From the NCBI GenBank assembly GCA_017633615.1, contig JAGBPB010000066.1, positions 31,831-95,830 of the forward strand: DNA of 64,000 nt. Reading direction: 5' to 3'. The position numbers and the translations under genes are program-made. The notes below the pieces were generated by a model. The model ran no database searches and was not told where the DNA came from. It saw nothing but the letters and a program-made list of their open reading frames with translations. Positions within the stretch are counted from its first letter, which is position 1; every line of letters begins with the position of its first letter. Positions 17,577-26,118 of this stretch are shown piece after piece. The stretch comes from Bacteroidaceae bacterium. Its GTDB lineage: Bacteria; Bacteroidota; Bacteroidia; Bacteroidales; Bacteroidaceae.

Positions 17577-18734
17577 ATGAAAACGACAATGAAAAAGGAC
17601 AGATTTACAATCCTGTTAGCAGCCGCCGCAATGCTGGCAGCTTGCTCAAAGACTGACACCTTCAAGGAGGTGGACACTCCAGATGTTGCCATTGGATTCA
17701 ATGGCCAATATGTAGAAAAACCGACTAAGGCTGAAATAACCGACTCTTGGCTTACCACAGCCGGTTCAGATTTTGGTGTTTATGGTTATAGGTATGCTAT
17801 TGGTAACACCGATCCAACGCCATTTACCCTTTTCAATAATGAGCGTGTATACTACGTCACCTCACCTGCCGATTGGTTACACACTACCGTCCGCTATTGG
17901 GACAAAGGTGCGACAGGACAGTATTACTTCTACGCTTATGCACCTTACAGCGCCACTGCAGCTTCTTTTAATAGAGCAGCTAATGGTGGTCTTACTTATA
18001 CAATGCCTGTGGATGGAAACTCAAAAACTCAAGTATTTGTTGACACAGACAATGCGTTAGATCTCTGCATTGCAGATGTTGAAGAAACAGACTACGAGCA
18101 CTGTTCAACAGAAGCACATGTACATTTCACATTCTCACATGCACTCTCCAAACTGTCTTTTAAAGTCAAAAAAGAAGATTTTGGCGCTAACGATGTCGTT
18201 AGACTGACATCTATCACATTTGCCGCCCCTATATCTACTACTGCAACCTGGAGTCAAAATGCCTTAACCGGTGTAGCAAGTGCAAACGTTGCATATTCAG
18301 AAGACTATGCAGCCCCGGAATCTTTAACCGACAACGTAAAAACTGCCTTCACTGATTCCGGCGCTGATACTCCAGGCGACCCCTCGCCCACCGTTGTCGG
18401 TGTTGCAGACGTAATAGTTGGAACAGAAGCTGGAGCTGACAAAATCGCTGGTTCAAACAGCTTCATTGTCATTCCAAACACCAATCCAGCAGATGCCAAC
18501 GATGTTCAGGATGGCGAGAAGCATCTGATTAAACTGACTGTGGAATATGAACTGGAATATGGCGACAATCATCAAAAAGAATCCCATACAGCTTATGGAG
18601 ATGTTCGTATTCTGTACCAGAGCGGAAATCATTACATAGTAACAATCAACATCAAACCTGTTGCAATTGAATTCCATGTTGATGCTATTACTGATTTTAC
18701 AACAGTAAATGCAGGCACCTTTGATGTGCAGTAA
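17577..18734 (+). CDS. Fimbrillin-family lipoprotein 2
   Basis: A 385-residue lipoprotein from the ATG at 17577; an in-frame GTG at 17541 would add 12 residues that do not look like a signal peptide. The lipobox is MLAAC (Cys23), followed by VAIGFNGQYVEKPTKAE with the predicted cut at Lys51-Ala52. Core motifs are DFGVYGYRY, VRYWDKG, YYFYAYAPY and VHFTFSHALSKLSF. The last strand is IEFHVDAITDF and the protein ends TFDVQ. It is most like the next gene, both in the N-terminal segment and in the core, so the two look like a tandem duplication. Confidence 0.85.
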   Translation: MKTTMKKDRFTILLAAAAMLAACSKTDTFKEVDTPDVAIGFNGQYVEKPTKAEITDSWLTTAGSDFGVYGYRYAIGNTDPTPFTLFNNERVYYVTSPADWLHTTVRYWDKGATGQYYFYAYAPYSATAASFNRAANGGLTYTMPVDGNSKTQVFVDTDNALDLCIADVEETDYEHCSTEAHVHFTFSHALSKLSFKVKKEDFGANDVVRLTSITFAAPISTTATWSQNALTGVASANVAYSEDYAAPESLTDNVKTAFTDSGADTPGDPSPTVVGVADVIVGTEAGADKIAGSNSFIVIPNTNPADANDVQDGEKHLIKLTVEYELEYGDNHQKESHTAYGDVRILYQSGNHYIVTINIKPVAIEFHVDAITDFTTVNAGTFDVQ

Positions 18735-18777
18735 CTCATGATACAACTTAATGACAAACAATAAAAAACATACAATT

Positions 18778-19980
18778 ATGAGAAAGAATTATCTATGGAT
18801 CGCAGCCGCTGCCGCAATGGTCGCAGCCTGCACACAGAGAGATCTCATCAACGATATTGTTGATGAAGACGTAGCCATTGGTTTTGAAGGAAAGTACGTG
18901 AACAAAGGAACACGTGCAGCGATAACCAACACATGGTTTGCTAATGAAAATGAAAACAGTTTTGGTGTATATGGTTTCAAAGGAGATTATCAGCTGTTTA
19001 ACAATGAGCAAGTAACTTGGGATAACACCAACCACAAGTGGACAAATCCCACTTACCGTTTGTGGGATAAGAGTGCTACAAACTACAGTTTTTATGCCCA
19101 TGCTCCTTATGCAGCCACTCATACTTTTAACGTGACCACCAAAAAGTACACCTTCAGCAGTATACCTGTAATTCAGGATATCGATGAGGATAATGCAGAT
19201 ATTGTGATTGCTACACCTATCACTGGTTATTCCTATTCCAGCACCCTATCAGGGCATAACGCAAATGATCCTGAAACCGGTGCTTCACAGTATGGACACG
19301 GCGACGGTCATGTGGAATTTGATTTCAATCACATTCTTTCAAAGTTGTCATTCAAAGCTTACTCTTCTATTGATCCAGATAAAGCAGAAATATATATTAA
19401 GAAAGTTCAACTTGACTTCCCGACAGGAACTTCAACATGGACGCAGGGAGACGGCTTTGCCGGAACTACCGCATACACTGCTTGGGTTGTGACCACAAAC
19501 GAAAATGGTTATAAAGCAAAAGATGGCAACTATGATGATGCCGTAGTTTTTGATGGCAATACCGCAAAATTAGGATATGGAGCAGCTAATGCAGGTGCTA
19601 TTGTAGATGCCACCACTGCAACAAATGTAGCAAAGACATACATTGTTACTCCTGTAGCAGCAAGTGGAGTTGGAACTGAACATATTTTTGGAATCAAAGT
19701 AACATACGATGTTCAGTATAAGAAAGCTAATCCCGCCTATGTCGATGATACCACAACCCCCGACGTGGATCCATACATTAACGATGGAGATAAAGAGGTA
19801 AACTGCGTAGCTACCGGCGTTATTGGCGGCGGCGACACAGCTGCAAATCAGTACAAGCCCAATCAGAATGATTCATACGTAGTAACCATCAATGTTAATC
19901 CTGAACACATTGAATTCTGCGTAGATCATGTTACCGGTTGGACTTCACCTGACGTACAAAGAGAAGTAACAGTTCAGTAA
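18778..19980 (+). CDS. Fimbrillin-family lipoprotein 3
   Basis: A 400-residue lipoprotein from the ATG at 18778; an earlier ATG at 18751 gives an unlikely polar extension. The lipobox is MVAAC (Cys18). VAIGFEGKYVNKGTRAAI gives a predicted cut at Arg46-Ala47. SFGVYGFKG, YRLWDKSAT, YSFYAHAPY and VEFDFNHILSKLSFKA mark the fimbrillin core. The end is IEFCVDHVTGW with terminal VTVQ. It is the closest relative of the gene just before it. A hairpin and an unusual tandem palindromic array follow before the next gene. Confidence 0.85.
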   Translation: MRKNYLWIAAAAAMVAACTQRDLINDIVDEDVAIGFEGKYVNKGTRAAITNTWFANENENSFGVYGFKGDYQLFNNEQVTWDNTNHKWTNPTYRLWDKSATNYSFYAHAPYAATHTFNVTTKKYTFSSIPVIQDIDEDNADIVIATPITGYSYSSTLSGHNANDPETGASQYGHGDGHVEFDFNHILSKLSFKAYSSIDPDKAEIYIKKVQLDFPTGTSTWTQGDGFAGTTAYTAWVVTTNENGYKAKDGNYDDAVVFDGNTAKLGYGAANAGAIVDATTATNVAKTYIVTPVAASGVGTEHIFGIKVTYDVQYKKANPAYVDDTTTPDVDPYINDGDKEVNCVATGVIGGGDTAANQYKPNQNDSYVVTINVNPEHIEFCVDHVTGWTSPDVQREVTVQ

Positions 19981-19993
19981 CAATCATTACAGG

Positions 19994-20019
19994 CCGGCAG
20001 GGTTTGACCGCCCTACCGG
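19994..20019 (+). other. GC-rich hairpin behind fimbrillin 3
   Basis: CCGGCAGGG (19994-20002) pairs with CCCTACCGG (20011-20019) with one mismatch and an 8-nt loop, 13 bp after the stop codon. An A-rich rather than T-rich tract follows, so it is more likely a processing or stability hairpin, or a partial attenuator, than a full terminator. Confidence 0.45.
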
Positions 20020-20044
20020 TCACCAAGAAAAAAAGAAGAAAAAA

Positions 20045-20133
20045 ACGGCTCTCCAGTTAGAGAAAAAAATTTCTCTAGTTAAGGAAAAAATTTTCTCCCC
20101 TTAAGGAAAAAAAATTTTCCCCTTAAGGGCCGT
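20045..20133. repeat. Tandem 22-bp palindromic A-tract repeats between fimbrillins 3 and 4
   Basis: Three head-to-tail 22-bp units (20055-20076, 20077-20098, 20099-20120) and a partial fourth follow the pattern NNTTARRGAAAAAAATTTYC. Each unit is itself nearly palindromic, because the A7 tract flows into TTT and then TCTC or TCC. The block is bounded by ACGGC (20045-20049) and its complement GCCGT (20129-20133). The AT tracts recur every 22 bp, close to two helical turns, so the DNA should be bent, and the RNA could fold into alternative hairpins. The 194-bp gap holds no gene. Confidence 0.65.
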
Positions 20134-20174
20134 AAAAAAAGAGAAGAAAAAAGCATAGAGGAATTAGTGTAATA

Positions 20175-21566
20175 ATGGTGCTGAAAAAGAGACATATTAT
20201 ACTCTCTGCAGCAGTCACATTTTTAGTGGCGGCCTGCACTCAGAATGACATCTTCAAGATGAATACTGATGAGGAGCAGGATGTTCTGATTGGCTTTGAG
20301 ACTTTCCATGAGAAGTCAACAAAGACAGCCACCGCTGCTACAGGTGAGATTTCAGGACCATCCAACTTTACCCGCGATGCTAACGGTAACGGCGGATTAG
20401 GTGTATGGGGATTCAAGGGAGTTCCCAGCGCCATACCTGCGGCATCGGCCGTATCAAATTACACTATTGATGTAAGTGACGAGAACGTATTCAAGCCCAT
20501 ATTTGAGAACGTTCAGGTTTGGTATGAGGATGCTGATGACCCCATGTACGGACCTAAAGGCTTCACTTACCTTATACCTAAATACTGGGACAAGAAAGCA
20601 GAGTATATTTTCTTTGCTTACGCGCCCTATAACAATACCCTGAATGCCAGCGATGAGGAGATTGTCTCTTTTGACAAGACAACAGGACGGTTTACCGTAA
20701 GAGACATTGAGTCAATACAAGACATCAGCAAGCATACCGGAAGCGGTGAATCCCTGCAATACGGCGGAACCGGCACAGTACCCAACTCTACCGATAAGGT
20801 ATATCAGGCTGCCGATGCCACAGACGTAATTGATTATCTGATGGCCAGATATGAGACAAAGCAGAAATATAACGGAACCAACCAGGCTGGAAAGCCCGGA
20901 TATGCTGATGCCTACACATCGCCTGATGACTACAGGCAGCAGACTGTAGGATTCACGTTCCGTCATATGCTGTCAAGGATTACAATCAACCTGCAGGCTG
21001 AAGATACGCCTAAGGGCATAAAGTCAATGGCTGTAAGCTATCTCACCATTGACAATATGCCTGGAGCATCAACTGATAAGGCTCTCTTTATCCAGAACAG
21101 TCCTACGGCCGCAACCGGAACATATACCCCAAGCACCTGGGCCGGTAAGACTCTGCAGATAATCAACACTGATGCCACAACTAATGCCAACGCCACATCA
21201 AAGAGCAAACTGTATATCCTTAAGGACGGTTCACTGTCAGGCGAGACTGTTACCAAGCCAACTGACCAGAAGCAGTCATTCTACTATTATGTAGCGCCCA
21301 GCACTGCCGATGATCCATCGACCACAGGGGTGACTGAGAAGTATATTTTGAACATAAAATATGAGATAACATATCTGGACGGAACAACTGAAGAGGTGGA
21401 TGTTGATCCCATAGACCTTTCCTCAAAGCTCACAGCTTTGCTGCAGAACAGGTCTTACACTCTCACCATCAATGTTGATCTTAACCAGATATTATTCTGC
21501 GTTAATGAGGTCGTTGGATGGGGCCCCGCTTTTGAACAAGAGATAACAGTACCCGAATCCGAATGA
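20175..21566 (+). CDS. Fimbrillin-family lipoprotein 4
   Basis: A 463-residue lipoprotein. The lipobox is FLVAAC (Cys21). The processing region reads FETFHEKSTKTAT, so Lys50 is followed by Thr rather than Ala and the site is weaker than in its neighbours. Core motifs are GGLGVWGFKG, PKYWDKKAEYIFFAYAPY and VGFTFRHMLSRITINL. The C-terminal strand is QILFCVNEVVGWG, with terminal EITVPESE. It resembles the next gene in length and core. The stop overlaps the next start by 4 bp (ATGA), so the two are probably translated together and may be partner subunits. Confidence 0.82.
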   Translation: MVLKKRHIILSAAVTFLVAACTQNDIFKMNTDEEQDVLIGFETFHEKSTKTATAATGEISGPSNFTRDANGNGGLGVWGFKGVPSAIPAASAVSNYTIDVSDENVFKPIFENVQVWYEDADDPMYGPKGFTYLIPKYWDKKAEYIFFAYAPYNNTLNASDEEIVSFDKTTGRFTVRDIESIQDISKHTGSGESLQYGGTGTVPNSTDKVYQAADATDVIDYLMARYETKQKYNGTNQAGKPGYADAYTSPDDYRQQTVGFTFRHMLSRITINLQAEDTPKGIKSMAVSYLTIDNMPGASTDKALFIQNSPTAATGTYTPSTWAGKTLQIINTDATTNANATSKSKLYILKDGSLSGETVTKPTDQKQSFYYYVAPSTADDPSTTGVTEKYILNIKYEITYLDGTTEEVDVDPIDLSSKLTALLQNRSYTLTINVDLNQILFCVNEVVGWGPAFEQEITVPESE

Positions 21567-23035
21567 ACGTGCATATGAGTAAGAATATTAAGATATTGAT
21601 AGCCGCAACAGCCCTGTTGGTTATAGCCTGCGCAGAGAAGGAGACCTTCTATGACGTGAACTATGACCAGAAGGACATCATAGCCTTTGACGTCTATCAC
21701 TCCAAGAAGACCAAGGCTGCCATTGAACAGGATATGGATCTGACCGAATCCAATGGCGGAATTGGTGTATATGCCTTTAAATATTGGGATAAGGAGAGGT
21801 ATAATGAAACCAATAATCCTACAGGAGTGGGAATCGTTAATCATAAGATTGATTTCAGCTCTGTCTCAGGAGAACACGGCAATCCCATCTTTAACAACAC
21901 AATGGTGTATATAAATCCGGATTTCGGTAATGTATCAGCATCTAATTATACTCAAAAATTCATATATGAGTATCCAAAACAATGGGATAAGCAGATGTAC
22001 TATGTCTTCTTTGCATACGCTCCCCGGTCTGCAACAGGCGTAGTTCTTGATGACCATACCGGTCTGTTTGAGTTCACTGAGATGCATAAGATACAGTGCG
22101 CCAGCAATGCTCAGGACAAAGCAGTTGATTCAGGCGCAGGCGTCGTAACAAAGAAGCAGTATTCAGTGCTTGCTGACGGCACCAACGCCGCCGCAATCAA
22201 AGACTATCTGATTGCTCCCTGTCAGGCTGATGAGAAATGGCACGCAACAGATCAGTCCGAGCATGAATATGATAAGGCTAATGTCACTATAGGCTTTAAT
22301 TTCTCACATCTGCTTTCCAAGTTTGATGTAAATGTCAAGGCTAAGAAAGAGTGGAGCGGAACCATTGATGAAGTTGCATATACAGGCCATGAGTACAAAG
22401 GCGTTAAGAGCATCTATATTACAAACCTTAAGATCACCAAGCTGCCTGAGCTCTCAAACCTGAGTGCAAATTATCTGACCAAGTGCCAACAGAATCAGGT
22501 TAATTTTACAAGCATCTATGATGATGGTGCAGTGACTTTTGACCCGTCTTACTACACTACAGACTTAGGAATTGTAAGCAGTTCTGTTGATAACACCACG
22601 ACTCCGGCCACAACCGTTTACTCTATAAACGGAGAGGCCAATACAACAGAGCCTCTATACATTCTGGCAGGCGGAAGCATAACTGAAGATGCCACAACGC
22701 ACGCATTGACCTTTACCTGCCCCGGAAATAACGTTGTTGACGGATATGTGGACCAGGCATTTTCATTCTATATTGCCCCCAACACGCCTAACACGGCTGA
22801 CAAGCATCAACTTGTCATTGACTACTATATAGAGTATGTAAACGGTGACAAGGAGCCCGTAAGCCGTACCGTTGACCTATCGGCGGCTCCTTATAACTTT
22901 AAACAGATGAAACCGGGCTTCATCTATACCATCAATCTGGAGATAGGCCTGGATCAGATTTATGTAACAGTTGAGGACTTTGAGTGGAACAGCGGAACAC
23001 CCTCTGTCATTAACGTTAACAGTACTAACAATTAA
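21563..23035 (+). CDS. Fimbrillin-family lipoprotein 5
   Basis: A 490-residue lipoprotein. The lipobox is LVIAC (Cys23). The site YHSKKTKAAI gives a predicted cut at Lys51-Ala52. The core shows GGIGVYAFKYWDKE, YPKQWDKQMYYVFFAYAP and VTIGFNFSHLLSKFDVNV. The final strand is QIYVTVEDFEW. It is related to the gene before it, whose stop codon it overlaps by 4 bp. The extra length compared with a 385-400 residue fimbrillin lies in the middle (about residues 175-330). No enzymatic motif is seen. Confidence 0.82.
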   Translation: MNVHMSKNIKILIAATALLVIACAEKETFYDVNYDQKDIIAFDVYHSKKTKAAIEQDMDLTESNGGIGVYAFKYWDKERYNETNNPTGVGIVNHKIDFSSVSGEHGNPIFNNTMVYINPDFGNVSASNYTQKFIYEYPKQWDKQMYYVFFAYAPRSATGVVLDDHTGLFEFTEMHKIQCASNAQDKAVDSGAGVVTKKQYSVLADGTNAAAIKDYLIAPCQADEKWHATDQSEHEYDKANVTIGFNFSHLLSKFDVNVKAKKEWSGTIDEVAYTGHEYKGVKSIYITNLKITKLPELSNLSANYLTKCQQNQVNFTSIYDDGAVTFDPSYYTTDLGIVSSSVDNTTTPATTVYSINGEANTTEPLYILAGGSITEDATTHALTFTCPGNNVVDGYVDQAFSFYIAPNTPNTADKHQLVIDYYIEYVNGDKEPVSRTVDLSAAPYNFKQMKPGFIYTINLEIGLDQIYVTVEDFEWNSGTPSVINVNSTNN

Positions 23036-23049
23036 GATTGTAAAAAGAT

Positions 23050-24165
23050 ATGCTAATGAAGGCAAGACATAGACTGGTTATGATGGTCGCAGTGATAGCA
23101 CTGATGGCTGGCTGCCAGTATGACGGTCTGGTTTCTGATCCCTTCCGGGAGGCCAGGAACAGAGAGGCTCTTGCCATTACATTTGGCGACGGTGTGGCTG
23201 ACAATCCTGTACACACCCGCTCTGCCGTTAGCAGGCATCTCAGTGAACTGGACACCACAATGGGTGTATGGGGCTGGTATGTTGATGGGGACGGTATTGA
23301 AAGACGCATTTTCAACAACCAGCTGGTAAAATATGGCGCTGAAAACAATAAATGGACTTACCTTCCTGAAAAATACTGGCAGCAGGATAGTAAGGACTAC
23401 AAATTCCTGGCCTATGCTCCGCACGGAAGCAAGGTTGACGGAACAGACGTGACCGTAAACCTGACTGACACAATGATTAACATTACGGGTATAACCCTTA
23501 AGGGAAGTAACACTATGAGCCACAAGCCATTGGCTATGCCTAAAGGTCTCAACACATTCAAGAACGTGGATGATACAGACTGGATGATTGACCGTAAGAT
23601 AAAGAGTTACTATCGTGAACAGGTCAAGTTCAACATGCAGCATATACTTGCCAAACTTATAGTTACGGCCAAGTGCACATCGTTGCCGTCAGGATGCCAT
23701 GTTGTAGTAGACAGTCTGATTGTGGGTGATTTTGTAAGCAAGGCAGACTTTGCCCAGAAACTGGATCACACGCCAGACCCCACCCTGCCTGAAGAGGCCG
23801 GTGTGAATGAATGGACCTTATACCCGTCAGAGCCGCGCTATACGCTGTACAGCGCTGAGGATGACACTTTAAGTCCAAACACAGAATACTGCATGATAGA
23901 GTCTCTGTTGCTGCCGCAGGATGTTATACCAAGCCAGGAGTTGTTCATATATTACTCTGTGCACAGCTCAGACGGCCACATACAGCATTCTTATGAAAGC
24001 AAGAAGATAGATGAGCTGTTCAGCAGTTTCAACAGTGAATGCGCCTACAGGATACAACTGACCATAAATCCGGGCTTCATTGTATTCCAGACCCAAATGA
24101 CAATATGGGAAAACCAGGATGACTATAAGTATCTTGACTCAACCCACAAAAATGATAGTGATTAA
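23050..24165 (+). CDS. Fimbrillin-family lipoprotein 6
   Basis: A 371-residue lipoprotein and the smallest of the set. The lipobox is ALMAGC (Cys22). Residues 23-55 are more basic than in its neighbours (PFREARNRE), and HTRSAV gives a predicted cut at Arg57-Ser58. Core motifs are TTMGVWGWYVDGDG, PEKYWQQDSKDYKFLAYAP and VKFNMQHILAKLIVTA. FIVFQTQMTIW is the last strand, and the tail is polar and acidic (HKNDSD). It starts 14 bp after the previous stop, so it shares the transcript. Confidence 0.8.
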   Translation: MLMKARHRLVMMVAVIALMAGCQYDGLVSDPFREARNREALAITFGDGVADNPVHTRSAVSRHLSELDTTMGVWGWYVDGDGIERRIFNNQLVKYGAENNKWTYLPEKYWQQDSKDYKFLAYAPHGSKVDGTDVTVNLTDTMINITGITLKGSNTMSHKPLAMPKGLNTFKNVDDTDWMIDRKIKSYYREQVKFNMQHILAKLIVTAKCTSLPSGCHVVVDSLIVGDFVSKADFAQKLDHTPDPTLPEEAGVNEWTLYPSEPRYTLYSAEDDTLSPNTEYCMIESLLLPQDVIPSQELFIYYSVHSSDGHIQHSYESKKIDELFSSFNSECAYRIQLTINPGFIVFQTQMTIWENQDDYKYLDSTHKNDSD

Positions 24166-24215
24166 TATAAATAAGTATATAATTATACAAGGTGTAAAAT
24201 TAAAATTTTAGAGAG

Positions 24216-26060
24216 ATGAAAAAGAACTATTTCAGGATTAAGATCCAGACGTTACTTCTGGCGGGAGCAGCGATTATGCTGTTACACTCATGCCAGGAGA
24301 AGTTGGAGCTGAACACCATTGAAAGAGGCTTTGACAGCAGCGATGAGATTCAGTTCCAGAACTTCGTGACCGGTATGACCCGCGCATCAAAGACCACCGG
24401 TACTTTTGTTAACGGTGACAGTATTGGTGTTTACGGTTTCCAGACCTCCTATGAAGGTGGTGTAGTTGATCTGGTTTCAAAGATCTTCAACAACCAGAAG
24501 GTAACTTACAACAAAAGCGCAAACACCTGGGAGTACAGCCCGGTAAAGTATTGGGAGAAGAGTTCCACGTATGATTTTTACGCTATCTATCCCTACTCCA
24601 CCACATCGGGAGTACTTAATTACACATTTACTGACAACAAGTTTGCCATAAACGGTTTTTCTGTAGAGGATGACAAAGATGATCAGGTTGACATAATGAT
24701 AGCCAAGCAGATAAAGGATCATCCTTCATACAATGTGGTGAACTTAGAGTTCAACCACGTGCTGTCAAACGTGTCATTCCTGTTCAAGACCGCCGACGAC
24801 TTTAGCCCCATAGGCATAAGCCAGGTTGAGGTTTTGAGCTTTAAGGTGACAAACCTGTATCGCACGGGCACATTCACCCAGACCGGATGGGCTGACAACG
24901 CTTATGATGGCACATGGGCTGCTGACGCAACAACCAAATATGACCTGCCGGTTGTAAACGGTGTTACGTTTACCCCTGACCAGCCCGAAGCTCCGGCCAC
25001 AACCACCCAGCAGACTGCTGTAGATCTTTATACAGACTTGCTGTTGCTGCCGCAGTCATTTGCTGACGATGCCCAGATGGAAATAAAGTATAAGATAACA
25101 TATGATGACGGTGCAGAGGCTGTTTATCGCCGCAAAGTAAAAATGAAAGATATTCAGGGGCATCTTAGAGGTACCTCTGACGCCGATGCCGTCATTGCTG
25201 AATGGAAGCCCAACTACCGTTATTTCTACACCATTGCGGCAGATCCGTCACTTAACGAGCAGGGCGGTAAATATCAGGCTATTGCAAATGTCGATAATGA
25301 CAGGGAAGCATATCCCACGACAACCATAGCGCCTACAGTAAATATAGTTCGCGTTTATCTTGACTCAGACAACATTACTGATGCTTACTATGTTGATTAT
25401 GATCTGGATGGAAAAGGAGACTATCCCATTCTCTGGCAAGACCTGGATGATGACGGTTGGCTTTGGGCTCTTGTTGACAGCAATAATGACGGTATACCTG
25501 ACGATGATGACAATGACGGCCAGCCCAATGTCATTTATCTGGATATAAATCCACGTGACAACGTTGTGGAGACTCCGTTAAGAATTCCGGCTACTCCTGT
25601 TCCGTCAACTCCCACACCTAATCCTGCAGATCCTGACGCAGCAATCGTTGACTATGACGGTAACGCCGATGGTTCATACACCAACCCCACAGCATGGCTT
25701 ATCCTTAAAGAAAGCGGTGACTCTATTGACACAGACAATGACGGAATAGGTGATATTGCTATTGCATGGCTGGATATAGATAATGACGGCATTCTGGAAG
25801 GTGTAGCCGATAAGGATGGCAATGGCATAATCACTGCAGCCGATGCTTATGATGATGACGGCGTTGACTACAACGGCAACCCCAGCGACAATGACGTAAT
25901 AAGGTATCTGGATTATTCTACAGGCGATCCCGTATGGAAAGATCTGGAGAGATATGAGATACCTGAGGAAATACTGCCCAAGATTCCTAACATCATTGAA
26001 TTCTCAGTCGAAGTTGAGGACTGGAAGGGTCCCTATGACGCACCTGTAACATTTGAATGA
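24216..26060 (+). CDS. Fimbrillin-family lipoprotein 7 with Asp-rich (TSP3-like) insertion
   Basis: A 614-residue lipoprotein. The lipobox is LLHSC (Cys26). EIQFQNFVTGMTRASK gives a predicted cut at Arg56-Ala57. The fimbrillin core (IGVYGFQTS, YWEKSSTYDFYAIYPY, LEFNHVLSNVSFLF) runs to about residue 340. It is followed by some 245 residues (about 345-590) of aspartate-rich loops such as DSNNDGIPDDDDNDG and DIDNDGILEGVADKDGNG, with a Pro/Thr linker. This looks like calcium-binding thrombospondin type 3 or dockerin-type loops. The last fimbrillin strand IIEFSVEVEDW then closes the chain, so the loops are an insertion, not a C-terminal addition. The next gene shares this layout. AAGGTGTAA stands in the leader. 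Confidence 0.83.
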   Translation: MKKNYFRIKIQTLLLAGAAIMLLHSCQEKLELNTIERGFDSSDEIQFQNFVTGMTRASKTTGTFVNGDSIGVYGFQTSYEGGVVDLVSKIFNNQKVTYNKSANTWEYSPVKYWEKSSTYDFYAIYPYSTTSGVLNYTFTDNKFAINGFSVEDDKDDQVDIMIAKQIKDHPSYNVVNLEFNHVLSNVSFLFKTADDFSPIGISQVEVLSFKVTNLYRTGTFTQTGWADNAYDGTWAADATTKYDLPVVNGVTFTPDQPEAPATTTQQTAVDLYTDLLLLPQSFADDAQMEIKYKITYDDGAEAVYRRKVKMKDIQGHLRGTSDADAVIAEWKPNYRYFYTIAADPSLNEQGGKYQAIANVDNDREAYPTTTIAPTVNIVRVYLDSDNITDAYYVDYDLDGKGDYPILWQDLDDDGWLWALVDSNNDGIPDDDDNDGQPNVIYLDINPRDNVVETPLRIPATPVPSTPTPNPADPDAAIVDYDGNADGSYTNPTAWLILKESGDSIDTDNDGIGDIAIAWLDIDNDGILEGVADKDGNGIITAADAYDDDGVDYNGNPSDNDVIRYLDYSTGDPVWKDLERYEIPEEILPKIPNIIEFSVEVEDWKGPYDAPVTFE

Positions 26061-26118
26061 TTTGATTTTACGCCCTGAAATAGTTCATAAAATTATAAAC
26101 CTAACAAAACCAGAAACA

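Noticed and set aside
19994..20019. Full terminator that would split the fimbrillin operon after fimbrillin 3
   Set aside because: The hairpin has a mismatch and is followed by A-rich rather than T-rich sequence on the coding strand, and no promoter was found before fimbrillin 4.
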